From the NCBI GenBank assembly GCA_028554795.2, contig CM068835.1:31808311-31872310 (forward strand): 64,000 bases of DNA, read 5' to 3'. The notes under the pieces are model-generated. The model ran no database searches, had not been told where the DNA came from, and was given only the letters and a program-made list of their open reading frames with translations. The first letter of the stretch is position 1; each line of letters begins with the position of its first letter. The position numbers and the translations under genes are program-made. Positions 25,624-34,960 of the stretch are shown piece by piece. The stretch is from Sinohyriopsis cumingii (Eukaryota; Mollusca; Bivalvia; Unionida; Unionidae).

Positions 25624-27927
25624 TCTGGACATCTGCTAGATACACGCGGAGAAACACTAAGTATAAATTTATTAATAAAATCATAAAAAAATAAATTCAT
25701 AAAAAATAAAATAAATAAAATCATAAAAAAATAAAATAAATAAAATCATAAAAAATAAAATATAATTTAGTGATTTTTGGCCATTTTGGTCGTTTTTTTC
25801 ACCTATTTTGCCTATTAGATAGATTGGGTAAGATACCCGTTTCTTTAATTGATTTCAATTAGAGATGATATAAAAGTCAGTAAAAAACGGTAAAAATCAG
25901 ATAAAATCTACCAAAAATCAGATAAAATCAGCAAAATCAACTCAGAAAACAACCAAAATAGTTAAAAATCAGTGGTTTTTACTGACTTTTATATCATCTC
26001 TAATTGAAATCAATTAAAGAAACGGGTATCTTACCCGATTATCCAATGAATAAAAACGACCAAAAGCAATTAAAAATCACCCAAAACAGTCGATTTTTCG
26101 CCCAAAACAGTCAAAATTCACTAAAATTCACTTAAATAAAATAAAATTCACTAAAATAAAATAATTCAGAATAAATAAAATAATAATAATTCAGAATAAA
26201 TATAATAATTCAGAATAAATAATAATTCTGAGTACCAACTAACCCATCAAAATTGATCATTTCACATAAATCTGAGTACCATCTAACCCATCAAAATTAC
26301 GAATTTGATTGATTTGCATGATTCTGAGTACCAACTAACCCATCAAAATTATGAATTTGATCATTTTACATAAATCTGAGTACCAACTAACCCATCAAAA
26401 TTATGAATTTGATCATTTTACATAAATCTGAGTACCAACTAACCCATCAAAATTATGAATTTCATTGATTTGCATGATTCTGAGTACCAACTAACCCATC
26501 AAATTCAGAATAAATATAATAATTCAGAATAAATAAAATAAATAATAATTTTGAGTACCAACTAACCCATCAAATTCAGAATAAATAAATAATAATTCAG
26601 AATAGATATAATAATTCAGAATAAATAAAATAAATAATAATTCTGAGTACCAACTAGCCCATCAAAATTACAAAATTGATCATTTTACATAAATCTGAGT
26701 ACCAACTAACCCATCAAAATTATGAATTTCATTGATTTGCATGATTCTGAGTACCAAATAACCCATCAAAATTATGAATTTGATTGATTTGTATGATTGT
26801 GAGTACCAACTAACCCATCAAATTCAGAATAAATAAATAATAATTCAGAATAAATATAATAATTCAGAATAAATAAATAAATAATAATTCTGAGTACCAA
26901 CTAACCCATCAAATTCAGAATAAATAAATAATAATTCAGAATAAATGTAATAATTCAGAATAAATAAAATAAATAATAATTCTGAGTACCAACTAACCCA
27001 TCAAATTCAGAATAAATAAATAATAATTCAGAATAAATATAATAATTCAGAAAAAATAAAATAAATAATAATTCTGAGTATCAACTAGCCCATCAAAATT
27101 ATGAATTTGATTGATTTGTATGATTCTGAGTACCAACTAACCCATCAAATTCAGAATAAATAAATAATAATTCAGAATAAATATAATAATTCAGAAAAAA
27201 ATAAAATAAATAATAATTCTGAGTACCAACTTACCCATCAAATTCAGAATAAATAAATAATAATTCAGAATAAATATAATAATTCAGAAAAAATAAAATA
27301 AATAATAATTCTGAGTATCAACTAGCCCATCAAAATTACAAAATCGATCATTTCGCACGATTCTGAGTACCAACTAACCCATCAAAATTACAAAATTGAT
27401 CATTTCGCACGATTCTGAGTACCAACTAACCCATCAAAATTATGAATTTGATTGATTTGCATGATTCTGAGTACCAACTAACCCATCAAATTCAGAATAA
27501 ATAAATAATAATTCAGAATAAATATAACAATTCAGAATGAATAAATAATAATTCAGAATAAATATAATAATTCAGAATAAATAAAATAAATAATAATTCT
27601 GAGTACCAACTAACCCATCAAAATTACGAATTTGATCGGTTTGTATGATTCTGAGTACCAACTAACCCATCAAAATTACGAAATTGATCATTTCACATAA
27701 TTCTGAGTACCAACTAACCCATCAAAATTACGAAATTGATCATTTCACATAATTCTGAGTACCAACTAACCCATCAAAAGTGATCATTTCACATAATTCT
27801 AGTACCAACTAACCCATCAAAACTGATCATTTCACATAATTCATGTAAAATTAACTTAAATTTATATAAAATAAAATAAAATAACAGAATAAAATAAAAT
27901 AACAGAAACTAAAATAAAGTATTTTTT
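25624..27927. repeat. Non-coding repeat region of element A
   Basis: A 2.3 kb AT-rich region without genes, between the rightward virion block and the leftward genes, so transcription converges on it. The left third holds a long inverted repeat (25825-26037). From about 26220 onward it holds about 30 copies of a short motif containing 'AGTACCAACTAACCCATC', separated by 30-60 bp of recurring spacers. Two spacer types alternate: one built on 'aattatgaatttgat(t/c)', the other on 'ttcagaataaataaa'. Such a region could be a replication origin, an enhancer or a shared terminator. The sequence does not decide among these. Confidence 0.85.
25825..26037. repeat. 60 bp perfect inverted repeat with 86 bp loop
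   Basis: The left arm (25825-25887) and right arm (25974-26037) are reverse complements over about 60 bases. They begin at a small internal palindrome 'GGGTAAGATACCC' and end at 'AAAAGTCAGTAAAAA'. Outside them a shorter inverted pair ('ttttggtcgttttt' at about 25783 and 'aaaaacgaccaaaa' at about 26050) extends the symmetry. The loop contains repeats of 'aaaaatcagataaaatc'. It could extrude as a long cruciform. Confidence 0.9.
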
Positions 27928-28287
27928 TTACTGACTTTCACTATCTATTAGTCTCCGTAATTGCCGTGCACGTGTATCTATCATTTTTTTGGATTCGTAT
28001 TCATCAGACAGCGATGATCTAATCCTTTCAACGACACGCGCTAACGGAGTAAAATCTATTATGTTAGCCTCATCGATGTTAATGAGCGATTTATACATCG
28101 CAGATTGTATCTTTTTTATGAGTCTGTATTCAGACGACAGTGTGTATCTGCCCTCCTGCTTACTCTGCACTATGGTATCGAAATCAGCGGTAATCTTATC
28201 AGAATCCAGATCGTCTGATAACGATATCTCTTTTATTTTTAGCGTCTCAATTGATTTTATTATTTCATCAATATTTTTCTGATCCAT
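27928..28287 (-). CDS. Unknown small helical protein
   Basis: 119 residues, open, starting 'MDQKNIDEIIKSIETLKIKE' and ending 'RARQLRRLIDSESQ'. It is predicted to be largely helical and highly charged, with no cysteines or membrane segments. I do not recognise it. It is the last gene of the leftward block, 13 bp downstream of the HNH gene, and it faces the repeat region. The ATG follows a 'taaattatttacaaat' run like other starts in this element. Confidence 0.5.
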   Translation of the reverse strand: MDQKNIDEIIKSIETLKIKEISLSDDLDSDKITADFDTIVQSKQEGRYTLSSEYRLIKKIQSAMYKSLINIDEANIIDFTPLARVVERIRSSLSDEYESKKMIDTRARQLRRLIDSESQ

Positions 28288-28300
28288 ATTTGTAAATAAT

Positions 28301-28822
28301 TTATTTATCTAATATGAGTGGATAATAACTAAATTTGATCCACGATCCAAATTTGTATGAGAAGGTTGATTTATGTTTCCCCTCTGCAACAAACCGCACT
28401 GAAGCTGAATCAATACCAAAATATTTTGCAGCTAAATTCATGGATTGAAAATATAATTCCTCGTTGGTTTCTGTGTTAATTGATTTAACAGCCTTAGAAA
28501 CTTTTCTTCCATCACCTGCATTTCCCTTTGCAGTATTTTCGCTTTGTGTTATTGCCTGAAGGTTATCTATGGAATTATTTAATTTATTTCCATCGATATG
28601 ATCAATCACTAATCCGTGTTCGATTGGTCCATAAAAATATTCAAACACAAATCTGTGATTGCTGTAACATATTCTTCTTCTTCTCTTACCAAAAGTAAAA
28701 CGAAGATAACCAACATTATTAACGCTACCAACCTTATTTTTCGTTTTGCAATTTCTGACTGAACCATCAGTAGATGCCTCGTAATTATCAATGATTGGAT
28801 GTTTCACGAATATGACATTCAT
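28301..28822 (-). CDS. NUMOD4-HNH homing-type endonuclease
   Basis: 173 residues, open. The N-terminal part has the NUMOD4-type 'IDNYEASTDGSVRN' motif. It is followed by the HNH_3 core 'YSNHRFVFEYFYG', 'VIDHIDGNKLNNSIDNLQAI' and 'TQSENTAKGN', and then a NUMOD1-like helix 'SMNLAAKYFGIDSASVRFV'. Such free-standing enzymes cut DNA at specific sites and spread by homing. They are common in phages and large DNA viruses. It sits between the zinc-ribbon gene and the unknown gene, as an apparent passenger. The conserved His and Asn residues are present, and the gene has no lesion in an otherwise decayed element. Confidence 0.85.
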   Translation of the reverse strand: MNVIFVKHPIIDNYEASTDGSVRNCKTKNKVGSVNNVGYLRFTFGKRRRRICYSNHRFVFEYFYGPIEHGLVIDHIDGNKLNNSIDNLQAITQSENTAKGNAGDGRKVSKAVKSINTETNEELYFQSMNLAAKYFGIDSASVRFVAEGKHKSTFSYKFGSWIKFSYYPLILDK

Positions 28823-28869
28823 TATATAATATTCTATTTATCTAAATGGAAGTTTGTCCGAGAATCTAC

Positions 28870-29136
28870 TTAAATAATCTTCCTCACACCTGATGGCGAT
28901 ATCACTATTGGGTGATTTTTTTTATCGTAATGTCGTTTTAATTCTCTGTAATTTTTACCGCCACATTCTAAGCATATTCTAGTCTTTCCCCGAATTCCAA
29001 TGTTGCATCTGATGCATCTCGTAGGACCGACTCCACCTCGCTTTATATAAGCTAAATGTATTCCACAGTACTCTTTTCTGCACAATCTATCACAGCAAGT
29101 AAACGAACCAACCATGAGCCATTTGCAATTATTCAT
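28870..29136 (-). CDS. Zinc-ribbon protein (shared with element B)
   Basis: 88 residues, open. Two clusters of metal ligands are visible: C4, C14 or C15, C19, C24 and H27, and then C41-x2-C44 with C55-x2-C58. The order 'CKW...GSF...YCG.H...GP..C..C...RGK.RIC..CGG' is shared with the 97-residue genes at 48098-48391 and 56701-56994 in element B. In both elements the gene diverges from the large replication gene across a very short gap (37 bp here). I do not know its function. Its fixed position suggests a replication or early regulatory factor. Confidence 0.7.
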   Translation of the reverse strand: MNNCKWLMVGSFTCCDRLCRKEYCGIHLAYIKRGGVGPTRCIRCNIGIRGKTRICLECGGKNYRELKRHYDKKNHPIVISPSGVRKII

Positions 29137-29173
29137 ATTTATTTAAAGATATATTTGTTTAAAATATAATAAA
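29137..29173. promoter_or_regulatory. 37 bp divergent intergenic region
   Basis: Only 37 AT-rich bases separate the divergent zinc-ribbon and polymerase-helicase start codons. Both ATGs directly follow A/T runs ('taaataaat' and 'atataataaa'). A shared bidirectional promoter is inferred. Confidence 0.45.
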
Positions 29174-32100
29174 ATGGTATTTGATCTCGATGAAGCAGAA
29201 TATATCATTCCTGAGGTAGATCAGGCTAAGAAGGAATTTTACGATGATGGAGCAGCTCATGTATGGTCGACGTGGAAAGCAGCTGATATTGATAATACGA
29301 TGAACGATACACGAGCCAAAAAAATAATTAACTCACTCGGTAGTGATAAATATATATTCAGAATAAAATTTATTGTGAATAACGAGAACGATGTTTGGAT
29401 TACTCGTGATAAACGTGATCCTGTAATTAATGGTAAAAAATCTGTAACGGTGAGTAATAATTCTAAGCCAGGATTACTAACAGGCATAGATAAACCATAC
29501 TATGTACGAGCATATCCTGTAGCGGCTGTTGTTTATGGTATTTACAGACTGAATAAACCTGTTGCTGAGGATCTCGCTAAGATGAAAATGTCAGTGAAGA
29601 TAAACTGTGTAGCTGAACGGGTGATAGAACATTTTACCAACATAAAACGCGGAAACGGCCTAACAAATTTAAGAAAAGAAAAAATAAATGATTGGGCGGA
29701 GTCTGTTGCTGATGGTGCATCGATAAGCGACGTTGCTGTGTTATCAGCGAAATTGAAATTCCCGATCACGGTAAAAACGATATCAGGTGAGATATTGTAT
29801 TCTTCTGCGTATAAATCCAAAGGATCTCCTATCGAGATAATTGATCATAATTCACATGCTTGGAGTAGCGCAGTAACTGTTTTTCCTCGGAATCGTGTTA
29901 TCAAATTCTATTCTGTAGATGCAGGAAATATGTTTGATTTTATTTATAAAATAAGCAAATCAGATCAAGTATCTGTTTGGTTATTTTCTAGTGATGATCG
30001 ATATGATCAGTTCGTCAGGCCCAACGGAGATATGTATCGAAGTGAATCTCTGCATGATTCGATGACATCGATAGCGGAGAAGTACTCAGTGAATAAGGAA
30101 TTATTGGTTAACTGCTTCACGATCCCGTCTGTTGTTGCTCATGCAGCAAGAGAGAAAAATTCGTGGAAACCAACCAGAAAAGATTTTCTTAAAGATGTTC
30201 AAGATAGTTGCGTCGAATACGGTCATGGTGGATTATGGAATACAAAATATAATTTTTATTGACATGATTTCGTTTGACATGATAGCGTGTTATCCGGGCA
30301 GTTTCTTAGGAATGGGAGAATGTAGCAAATATTTTACTCAGTTTGGTCATCCGTGTGACGAAATGACGAGGATATCAATTAACGGTCCGTTGCCAGATTT
30401 CCCCCTAACAGGATTCGCTAAGGTTACATCGTTCAAATTCGATAAAGGATTACATAAAATATGCTGTGTTTGGTTTGGAAGACACCTATCAGAACAGAGA
30501 TGGGTTCCAATAGTATTATTGAGATATATGCTAGATTCTGCTATGTTAACATCGTTGATGGTCAGCGAAGCTATTATTTTGTATCAGAAGCAATTTAACG
30601 TCTGGCTACCAACCGAACACGATGACGCAAAGGATTTAGGCAGAAAAATAATCAGTAAATTCACTCAGGGTGGTGCTTATGATCATCAGAGATGTAATTG
30701 CAGATTAATTATGGATGAGGCTGAGTTAGATTTTATAATCGCTGATACCGCTGAGAGAGGTATATTTTGTAGCAGAGAGGATGTTTATGTCGCTGATGGA
30801 ACGAAATTAGGTACCGTGGTTAATTATCTCGAGGGAGAATCACCTCAGTATGTTCATCTAAGATCATCAATGTTAGCGTACGCGAGTATAAATCTTTTAT
30901 CGATGATAAATAAATTTCCTGATACCGCGGTTAGAGTAGTTACAGGTTCATTTTATATTGATAAAAAATACCTACCGGAGTTAAAAAAAACTAACCGGAG
31001 ATGGATCATGGGGTACATGGCGAGTAAAGGACGAGTATAATTTACATTACTGTGAAGACGCTGATGTGGCTGATGAGGAAAAATACCACTCAGATAGCGC
31101 ATCAGAAACATCAACAGCACCATCTGTGTATGATCCTGCCGCAAGATATAAAATGATATACATAAATGGACCGGGCTGATCGGGTAAAACAACCAGAATG
31201 ATAGAATTATTTAAAAACTCCGATATCCATTAGCACGAGAAATGAAACAACGAGGAGTAAATTCGTGTACGTATCAAAGTTTTTTCAAGTACAACGGTGG
31301 TACGTGGAGTGCGTCTAGGATGGGAGAAAAACATATAAATAAAAAAATTATATGGGACGAAATTTGTACAGTATTTGCTGGTACATTGAAAATGTTTCTG
31401 GAATGGTTATTAACGAAAAATACCGCCGTAATTATGTGCGGAGATCACGGTCAACCTATTCCTATTGATGGTGAATCGCCTCACGAGTGGCTGAAGGATT
31501 TTGTTGATTATTACGAGGAGGTCGATACTGATTATAGATCACTTGATGGTAGATTGAGTGAATTTAAGAAATTAATTAAAATCAAATAAAATTCAGTGTG
31601 ATGTAATGAGAGAGGTAATCCAAGAAACATCAATGAATGATTTTTTATCAATATGGACACCAAACGATCTGATAGTAGCTAGCAGAAAAGTAATCAGAGA
31701 CGTACTTCAACAAAAACTATTTAAGTTACATCAGGAAAAATTTCCTCTGATGCCTGTTCCGCTGTGTTATAGACCAATCGATACCAGACTACAAAATATC
31801 GACGTCGATATACCAGGACGAGGCAAGCAGAATTTAGTGTTAAATGATATCGTCGTCGTTGATATCTGTTTCGTTAATGATATGCTAGGTGCGGAAAAAT
31901 CACCGTGGACGTTGGGATATGCTATGACTATTCATTCCTCACAGGGATTAACTATCTCAGATTGTCGGGTTTGGATTGTGGACGATAATGTGGAGTGGTC
32001 CAATCTGGTATATTTAGCTGTATCCAGAGTGAGAAAAATATCTCAGTTGGGCAGAATCACCTTAGATAGATCGGTTATCAACGACGAAACCAGCGAATAC

Positions 32101-32372
32101 GTGATTAAAAAAAATTATTCAGCTATAAACAAACTGATAAGAAAAATAATCACGAATTCGATCTGGATGTAGATTTCATTTTATCGTTGAAAGAAAAACA
32201 AAATAACCACTGTTCCGGTTGTAATTGTATTATGACTTGGACATATCAAAAGAATGATTCAAGACAATTTACCGTGGACAGAATAAATAATAATCTAGGA
32301 CATAACAGAAAAAATGTTACTCTAGCGTGTTTAGAGTGTAATAGACGCGGAATAGATTATTTGAGTGACTGA
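29174..32372 (+). pseudogene. DNA polymerase-SF1 helicase-HNH fusion, heavily frameshifted
   Basis: Successive open segments make one ancestral gene of about 1,060 codons. 29174-30262 is an N-terminal region without motifs I can name. 30250-31040 has a family-B-like motif A ('SFDMIACYPGSF') and a motif C position reading 'VRVVTGSFYI', where the usual catalytic Asp is Gly. 31048-31240 carries a helicase Walker A broken by TGA at 31177 (ING-PG, stop, SGKTT). 31242-31589 has motif II 'IIWDE' and 'CGDHGQP'. 31606-32172 has 'GYAMTIHSSQGLT' and 'YLAVSRVRK' (SF1 motifs V and VI). 32187-32372 has an HNH/zinc end ('FTVDRINNN', 'LACLECNRR'). Frameshifts fall near 30250, 31040, 31235, 31590 and 32165. 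The fusion resembles polymerase-helicase ORFs I recall from mycorrhizal fungal genomes (unverified). Confidence 0.75.
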
Positions 32373-33310
32373 GGAGGGAACTGAGTATCAGCCGGTACTA
32401 CCTGTAATTCTTCTCGTGTAAAGCCGCGTTGAGGAGCAAAAACATCAAGCATATAAATTGCTGGTCTACCTGATGATTTTGTTACAGATACTATTTTGTG
32501 TGTCGTCACACTCCAGATAGGATCCGTCGCTCTTTTTCTGCCTCCCTCAGCCTCGCCATGTTTATATAAATATCTAACGATAACATCGCCGAGTACTGGT
32601 CGAATTGAAAAATCTTTTCTAATGATCGATATAAATTTTTTTTGTATAGCTATTGCTGGTTTCATATTTATCGTTCTTGTTACCTCGTTATTTATTGCTG
32701 AGATAACATTAGGTAGCCTGACGACCCAGTCGCTAGATCGTTTATCCTGAATGAATTCTCTCGCGTATTGATATCCAAATAATTTTTCGGCCAGTGTTCT
32801 GTTAAATCGTTCAGCAATATCCTGGTCGTTGTGAATGTTGACCTTGCCGCGTCTTATTGCAACATTCTTCTTGTTCATCAAATGAGTAACAGCGCCGAGG
32901 AATTCTCGTCCAGGATCAACCTGTAGTAACCTTGGCCATGTTAATGGACCTCGTTGATATATTCTTTCAAATGCATTAGCTACATCAGTTGTTGTTTTAG
33001 TTATAAGCGGCTCAGCTTCTTTGTATCTACTAGCGATATCTACCACAGTTAATACGTATTTGTATGTTTTATCGTTAACGGTATCGTGTGGTAGAAACAT
33101 TATATCAGCCTGATGAACCTCATTTGGAACACTGACATCGAAATGTGCGTATTCTATTCGTTTGGGTGGTGGTAGATAAATCTGCCATATAGCCTGTTTA
33201 GATAACCACATAGCAGCTACTGATGGTTTTACCTTAGCAGCCTTCGCTAGTTTTTTGATAGCGGATTTACCTCTCCAGAATCCAGCAGGAGAATAATAAA
33301 TTTCTTCCAT
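32357..33310 (-). CDS. Retroviral-type integrase (rve, D,D35E), intact
   Basis: 317 residues, open. The catalytic triad is visible: D69 in 'HQADIMFLP', D132 in 'LLQVDPGREF' and E167 in 'DIAERFNRTL', giving a 35-residue D-E spacing. No HHCC zinc domain is obvious at the N-terminus; instead there is a helical 'KKLAKAAKVKPSVAAMWL' region. The C-terminus ends in a chromo-like 'RGFTREELQVVP'. This is the Maverick/Polinton integrase, which joins element ends to host DNA with a 6 bp stagger, consistent with the duplication flanking element A. Its 3' end overlaps that of the polymerase-helicase gene by 16 bp, tail to tail. It is the only large enzyme gene in element A without a lesion. Confidence 0.9.
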   Translation of the reverse strand: MEEIYYSPAGFWRGKSAIKKLAKAAKVKPSVAAMWLSKQAIWQIYLPPPKRIEYAHFDVSVPNEVHQADIMFLPHDTVNDKTYKYVLTVVDIASRYKEAEPLITKTTTDVANAFERIYQRGPLTWPRLLQVDPGREFLGAVTHLMNKKNVAIRRGKVNIHNDQDIAERFNRTLAEKLFGYQYAREFIQDKRSSDWVVRLPNVISAINNEVTRTINMKPAIAIQKKFISIIRKDFSIRPVLGDVIVRYLYKHGEAEGGRKRATDPIWSVTTHKIVSVTKSSGRPAIYMLDVFAPQRGFTREELQVVPADTQFPPQSLK

Positions 33311-33316
33311 ATAATA

Positions 33317-33863
33317 CTAACCAGCACCTAGAACTAATTTACTTTTCATAGCAGCATTAATTATCCAGCTGGCCAATCTTTCTCTGAGAGTCTTATTTTT
33401 TATGGAATTTAATGCGTGAATTAATTTAATGTCAGCTAGATGTCGTTGTTGCAGATCCTTACTTCGATATGCGATATCATGAATACGACAGGCTTGATCA
33501 ATTGTACTTACAGGATCCTCACCAGGATTCGGTTGATCCTGATCGTTTAATCTGATATCGAGTCTGGTTCCTGGTCCGCAGTAATTGTATCCTGGTAGAT
33601 GCTTTTCTCCGGGGTATTTGGACCAAAAGAATCCAGGTAACGATGATAATCCTGAGGTAATATCACCTCCGTATTTTCTCTTTTTTTTTAATCGTTTTTA
33701 CTTTAACCGATTTTTCGACCGATGAAGAGAATCTAAATTTTTTCGTGCCACATATCTCACATTTACCGGTAACAGCCGATCTATTATTTTTTGTAACGAC
33801 AGTTGATACATCTACAGTTGGAGTTCGTGTTCTACACCGCACACAATATAAATCATAATATAA
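33317..33863 (-). pseudogene. DUF5679 zinc domain-phospholipase A2 protein, frameshifted
   Basis: On the minus strand the first half (33720-33860) reads 'LYCVRCRTRTPTVD' and 'GKCEICGTKKFRF', a DUF5679-type zinc ribbon, followed by a lysine-rich stretch. At a run of nine A residues the frame shifts. The second half has 'KYGGDI', 'LPGYNYCGPGTRLD' (calcium loop), 'ACRIHDIAY' (catalytic His-Asp) and 'HLADIKLI'. It ends 'LVLGAG' at the TAG whose complement is 33317-33319. That is a parvovirus-type phospholipase A2 domain, which in viruses helps particles cross endosomal membranes. No in-frame ATG is left at the 5' end. The frameshift at the A-run could be a real lesion or a sequencing error. Confidence 0.8.
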
Positions 33864-33870
33864 TTATACC

Positions 33871-34533
33871 ATGAATGTAATTGATTTTTCAGCTACTTAG
33901 AAATCTGTTCCGGTAAAGCACCATGCTGCTTTACCTAATTCGATTAGAATGATTATAATAGGACCATCAGGGTCAGGTAAAACACAATTATTGCTGAATC
34001 TGATTATGAGATGGCTGAAATGGGATAAGCTGTATTCAGTTGCACCATCCGTAGATGATCAACGATGATATCAGGTACTTAAAGAGTTTAATGAAAATGC
34101 GGCATTGTTGAATAACGGTGAGAATATAATTGATTTTATCACTGATGTAGAAGAGGCTCCTTCGGTTGATGCTCTAGATGGTTCAATAAATAATCTGGTG
34201 GTCTACGATGATGTCATGCTAGATAAACAATCGAATCCTGCCAGAATATTTTCACGTGGACGACATAAAAACACTGACGTCATTTATGTAACTCAGAGAT
34301 ATACTCAGATTCCAAAGGTAATCAGAGATAATTGTAACATGCTAGCGATCTTCAACGGTGTAGATACACATACGCTGAGAAACATTCATCAGACTTGGTG
34401 TAGCGGCGACATGGATATAAATAAATTTAAAAATTTTTTTGGACGAGCTCAGTCTACGCCGTATGGATTCGTGACAGTAAATTTATGTGATCCACGAACC
34501 AGATATCGAGTCGGCCTAGATAGAATCTTTTGA
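33871..34533 (+). pseudogene. FtsK/HerA-type packaging ATPase, two stops
   Basis: A single frame of 220 sense and stop codons is interrupted by TAG at 33898 and TGA at 34066, with no frameshift. Walker A is 'GPSGSGKT' (codons 31-38) and Walker B is 'LVVYDDVM' (Asp-Asp near codons 113-114). Downstream, 'DVIYVTQRYTQIPKVIRDNC' matches the sensor region of A32/Maverick genome-packaging ATPases. The length is normal for the family. It is the rightmost gene, starting just beyond the divergent DUF5679-PLA2 gene and ending 35 bp before the right terminal repeat. It would have pumped viral DNA into capsids. Confidence 0.88.
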
Positions 34534-34568
34534 TACATCTGATTATTAAAAATTCATTTAAAGACGAC

Positions 34569-34817
34569 AGCAGCAGGGAGGGCGTCCACCTCAGGTCGGT
34601 CGTCAAAATGTAATCAAAAATAAAATAAAAATCATGAACATATTATTCTGCAGCTAGATCTTCGAACTAAATGTTTATTTTCGGATTGAGGGTCAATAGC
34701 GATGTAACTCCTACAGGAAGCCTCTATTCGGTAAATAGAATCTTTCTCCGGATTAGATTTCTGTGGAGGGATTATTTTTTGTCGGAACCCTTAGGTCTGT
34801 TCGCCCTCCCTGCTGCT
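34569..34817. repeat. Right terminal inverted repeat of element A
   Basis: Reverse complement of 18480-18728 with few differences. Its inner edge (34569-34584, 'agcagcagggagggcg') repeats the terminal sequence in inverted orientation, so each 249 bp repeat is itself palindrome-bounded. Confidence 0.92.
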
Positions 34818-34823
34818 CATGTA
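34818..34823. repeat. Right target site duplication of element A
   Basis: CATGTA, identical to 18474-18479. Confidence 0.9.
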
Positions 34824-34879
34824 TTTGCATGTGATATAAATATAATATATGTACAGTATGTACGCTGTATCAATTATAA

Positions 34880-34960
34880 ACCACTCGTATACATTTTTCA
34901 TTAATAGAATGTTCGACAAGCCTCTTTTTCTATTAATGAGAAATGTATACATCTCGTGGT
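34880..34960. repeat. Short hairpin (about 30 bp arms) beside element A
   Basis: 'accactcgtatacattt...tcattaatagaa' (34880-34909) is mirrored by 'ttctattaatgagaaatg...cgtggt' (about 34928-34960) around an 18 bp loop. It lies 60 bp outside the right target duplication, so it belongs to the flank. It may be a tiny MITE remnant. Confidence 0.7.

Larger units (their letters stand above)
18480..34817. mobile_element. Element A: complete Maverick/Polinton-like integrated virus
   Basis: A 16,338 bp unit bounded by 249 bp inverted repeats and a 6 bp target duplication. It carries the hallmark set of Maverick/adintovirus-type elements: retroviral-type integrase, packaging ATPase, adenain-like protease, major capsid protein and pX-like protein. 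Its replication gene is unusual, a polymerase-SF1 helicase-HNH fusion. Transcription units are arranged as a rightward virion block (18838-25623), a repeat region (25624-27927), a leftward block (27928-29136), a rightward replication gene (29174-32372), a leftward integrase/PLA2 pair (32357-33863) and a rightward ATPase (33871-34533). Capsid, ATPase, polymerase and fibre genes carry stops or frameshifts, so this copy is an inactivated fossil. Some lesions near A-runs could be assembly errors. Confidence 0.92.

Noticed and set aside
26220-27840. Regularly spaced short repeats resembling a CRISPR array
   Set aside because: Spacers are themselves repeated and vary in a limited set, repeats are not partial palindromes of the usual form, no cas genes exist and the context is a eukaryotic virus-like element.
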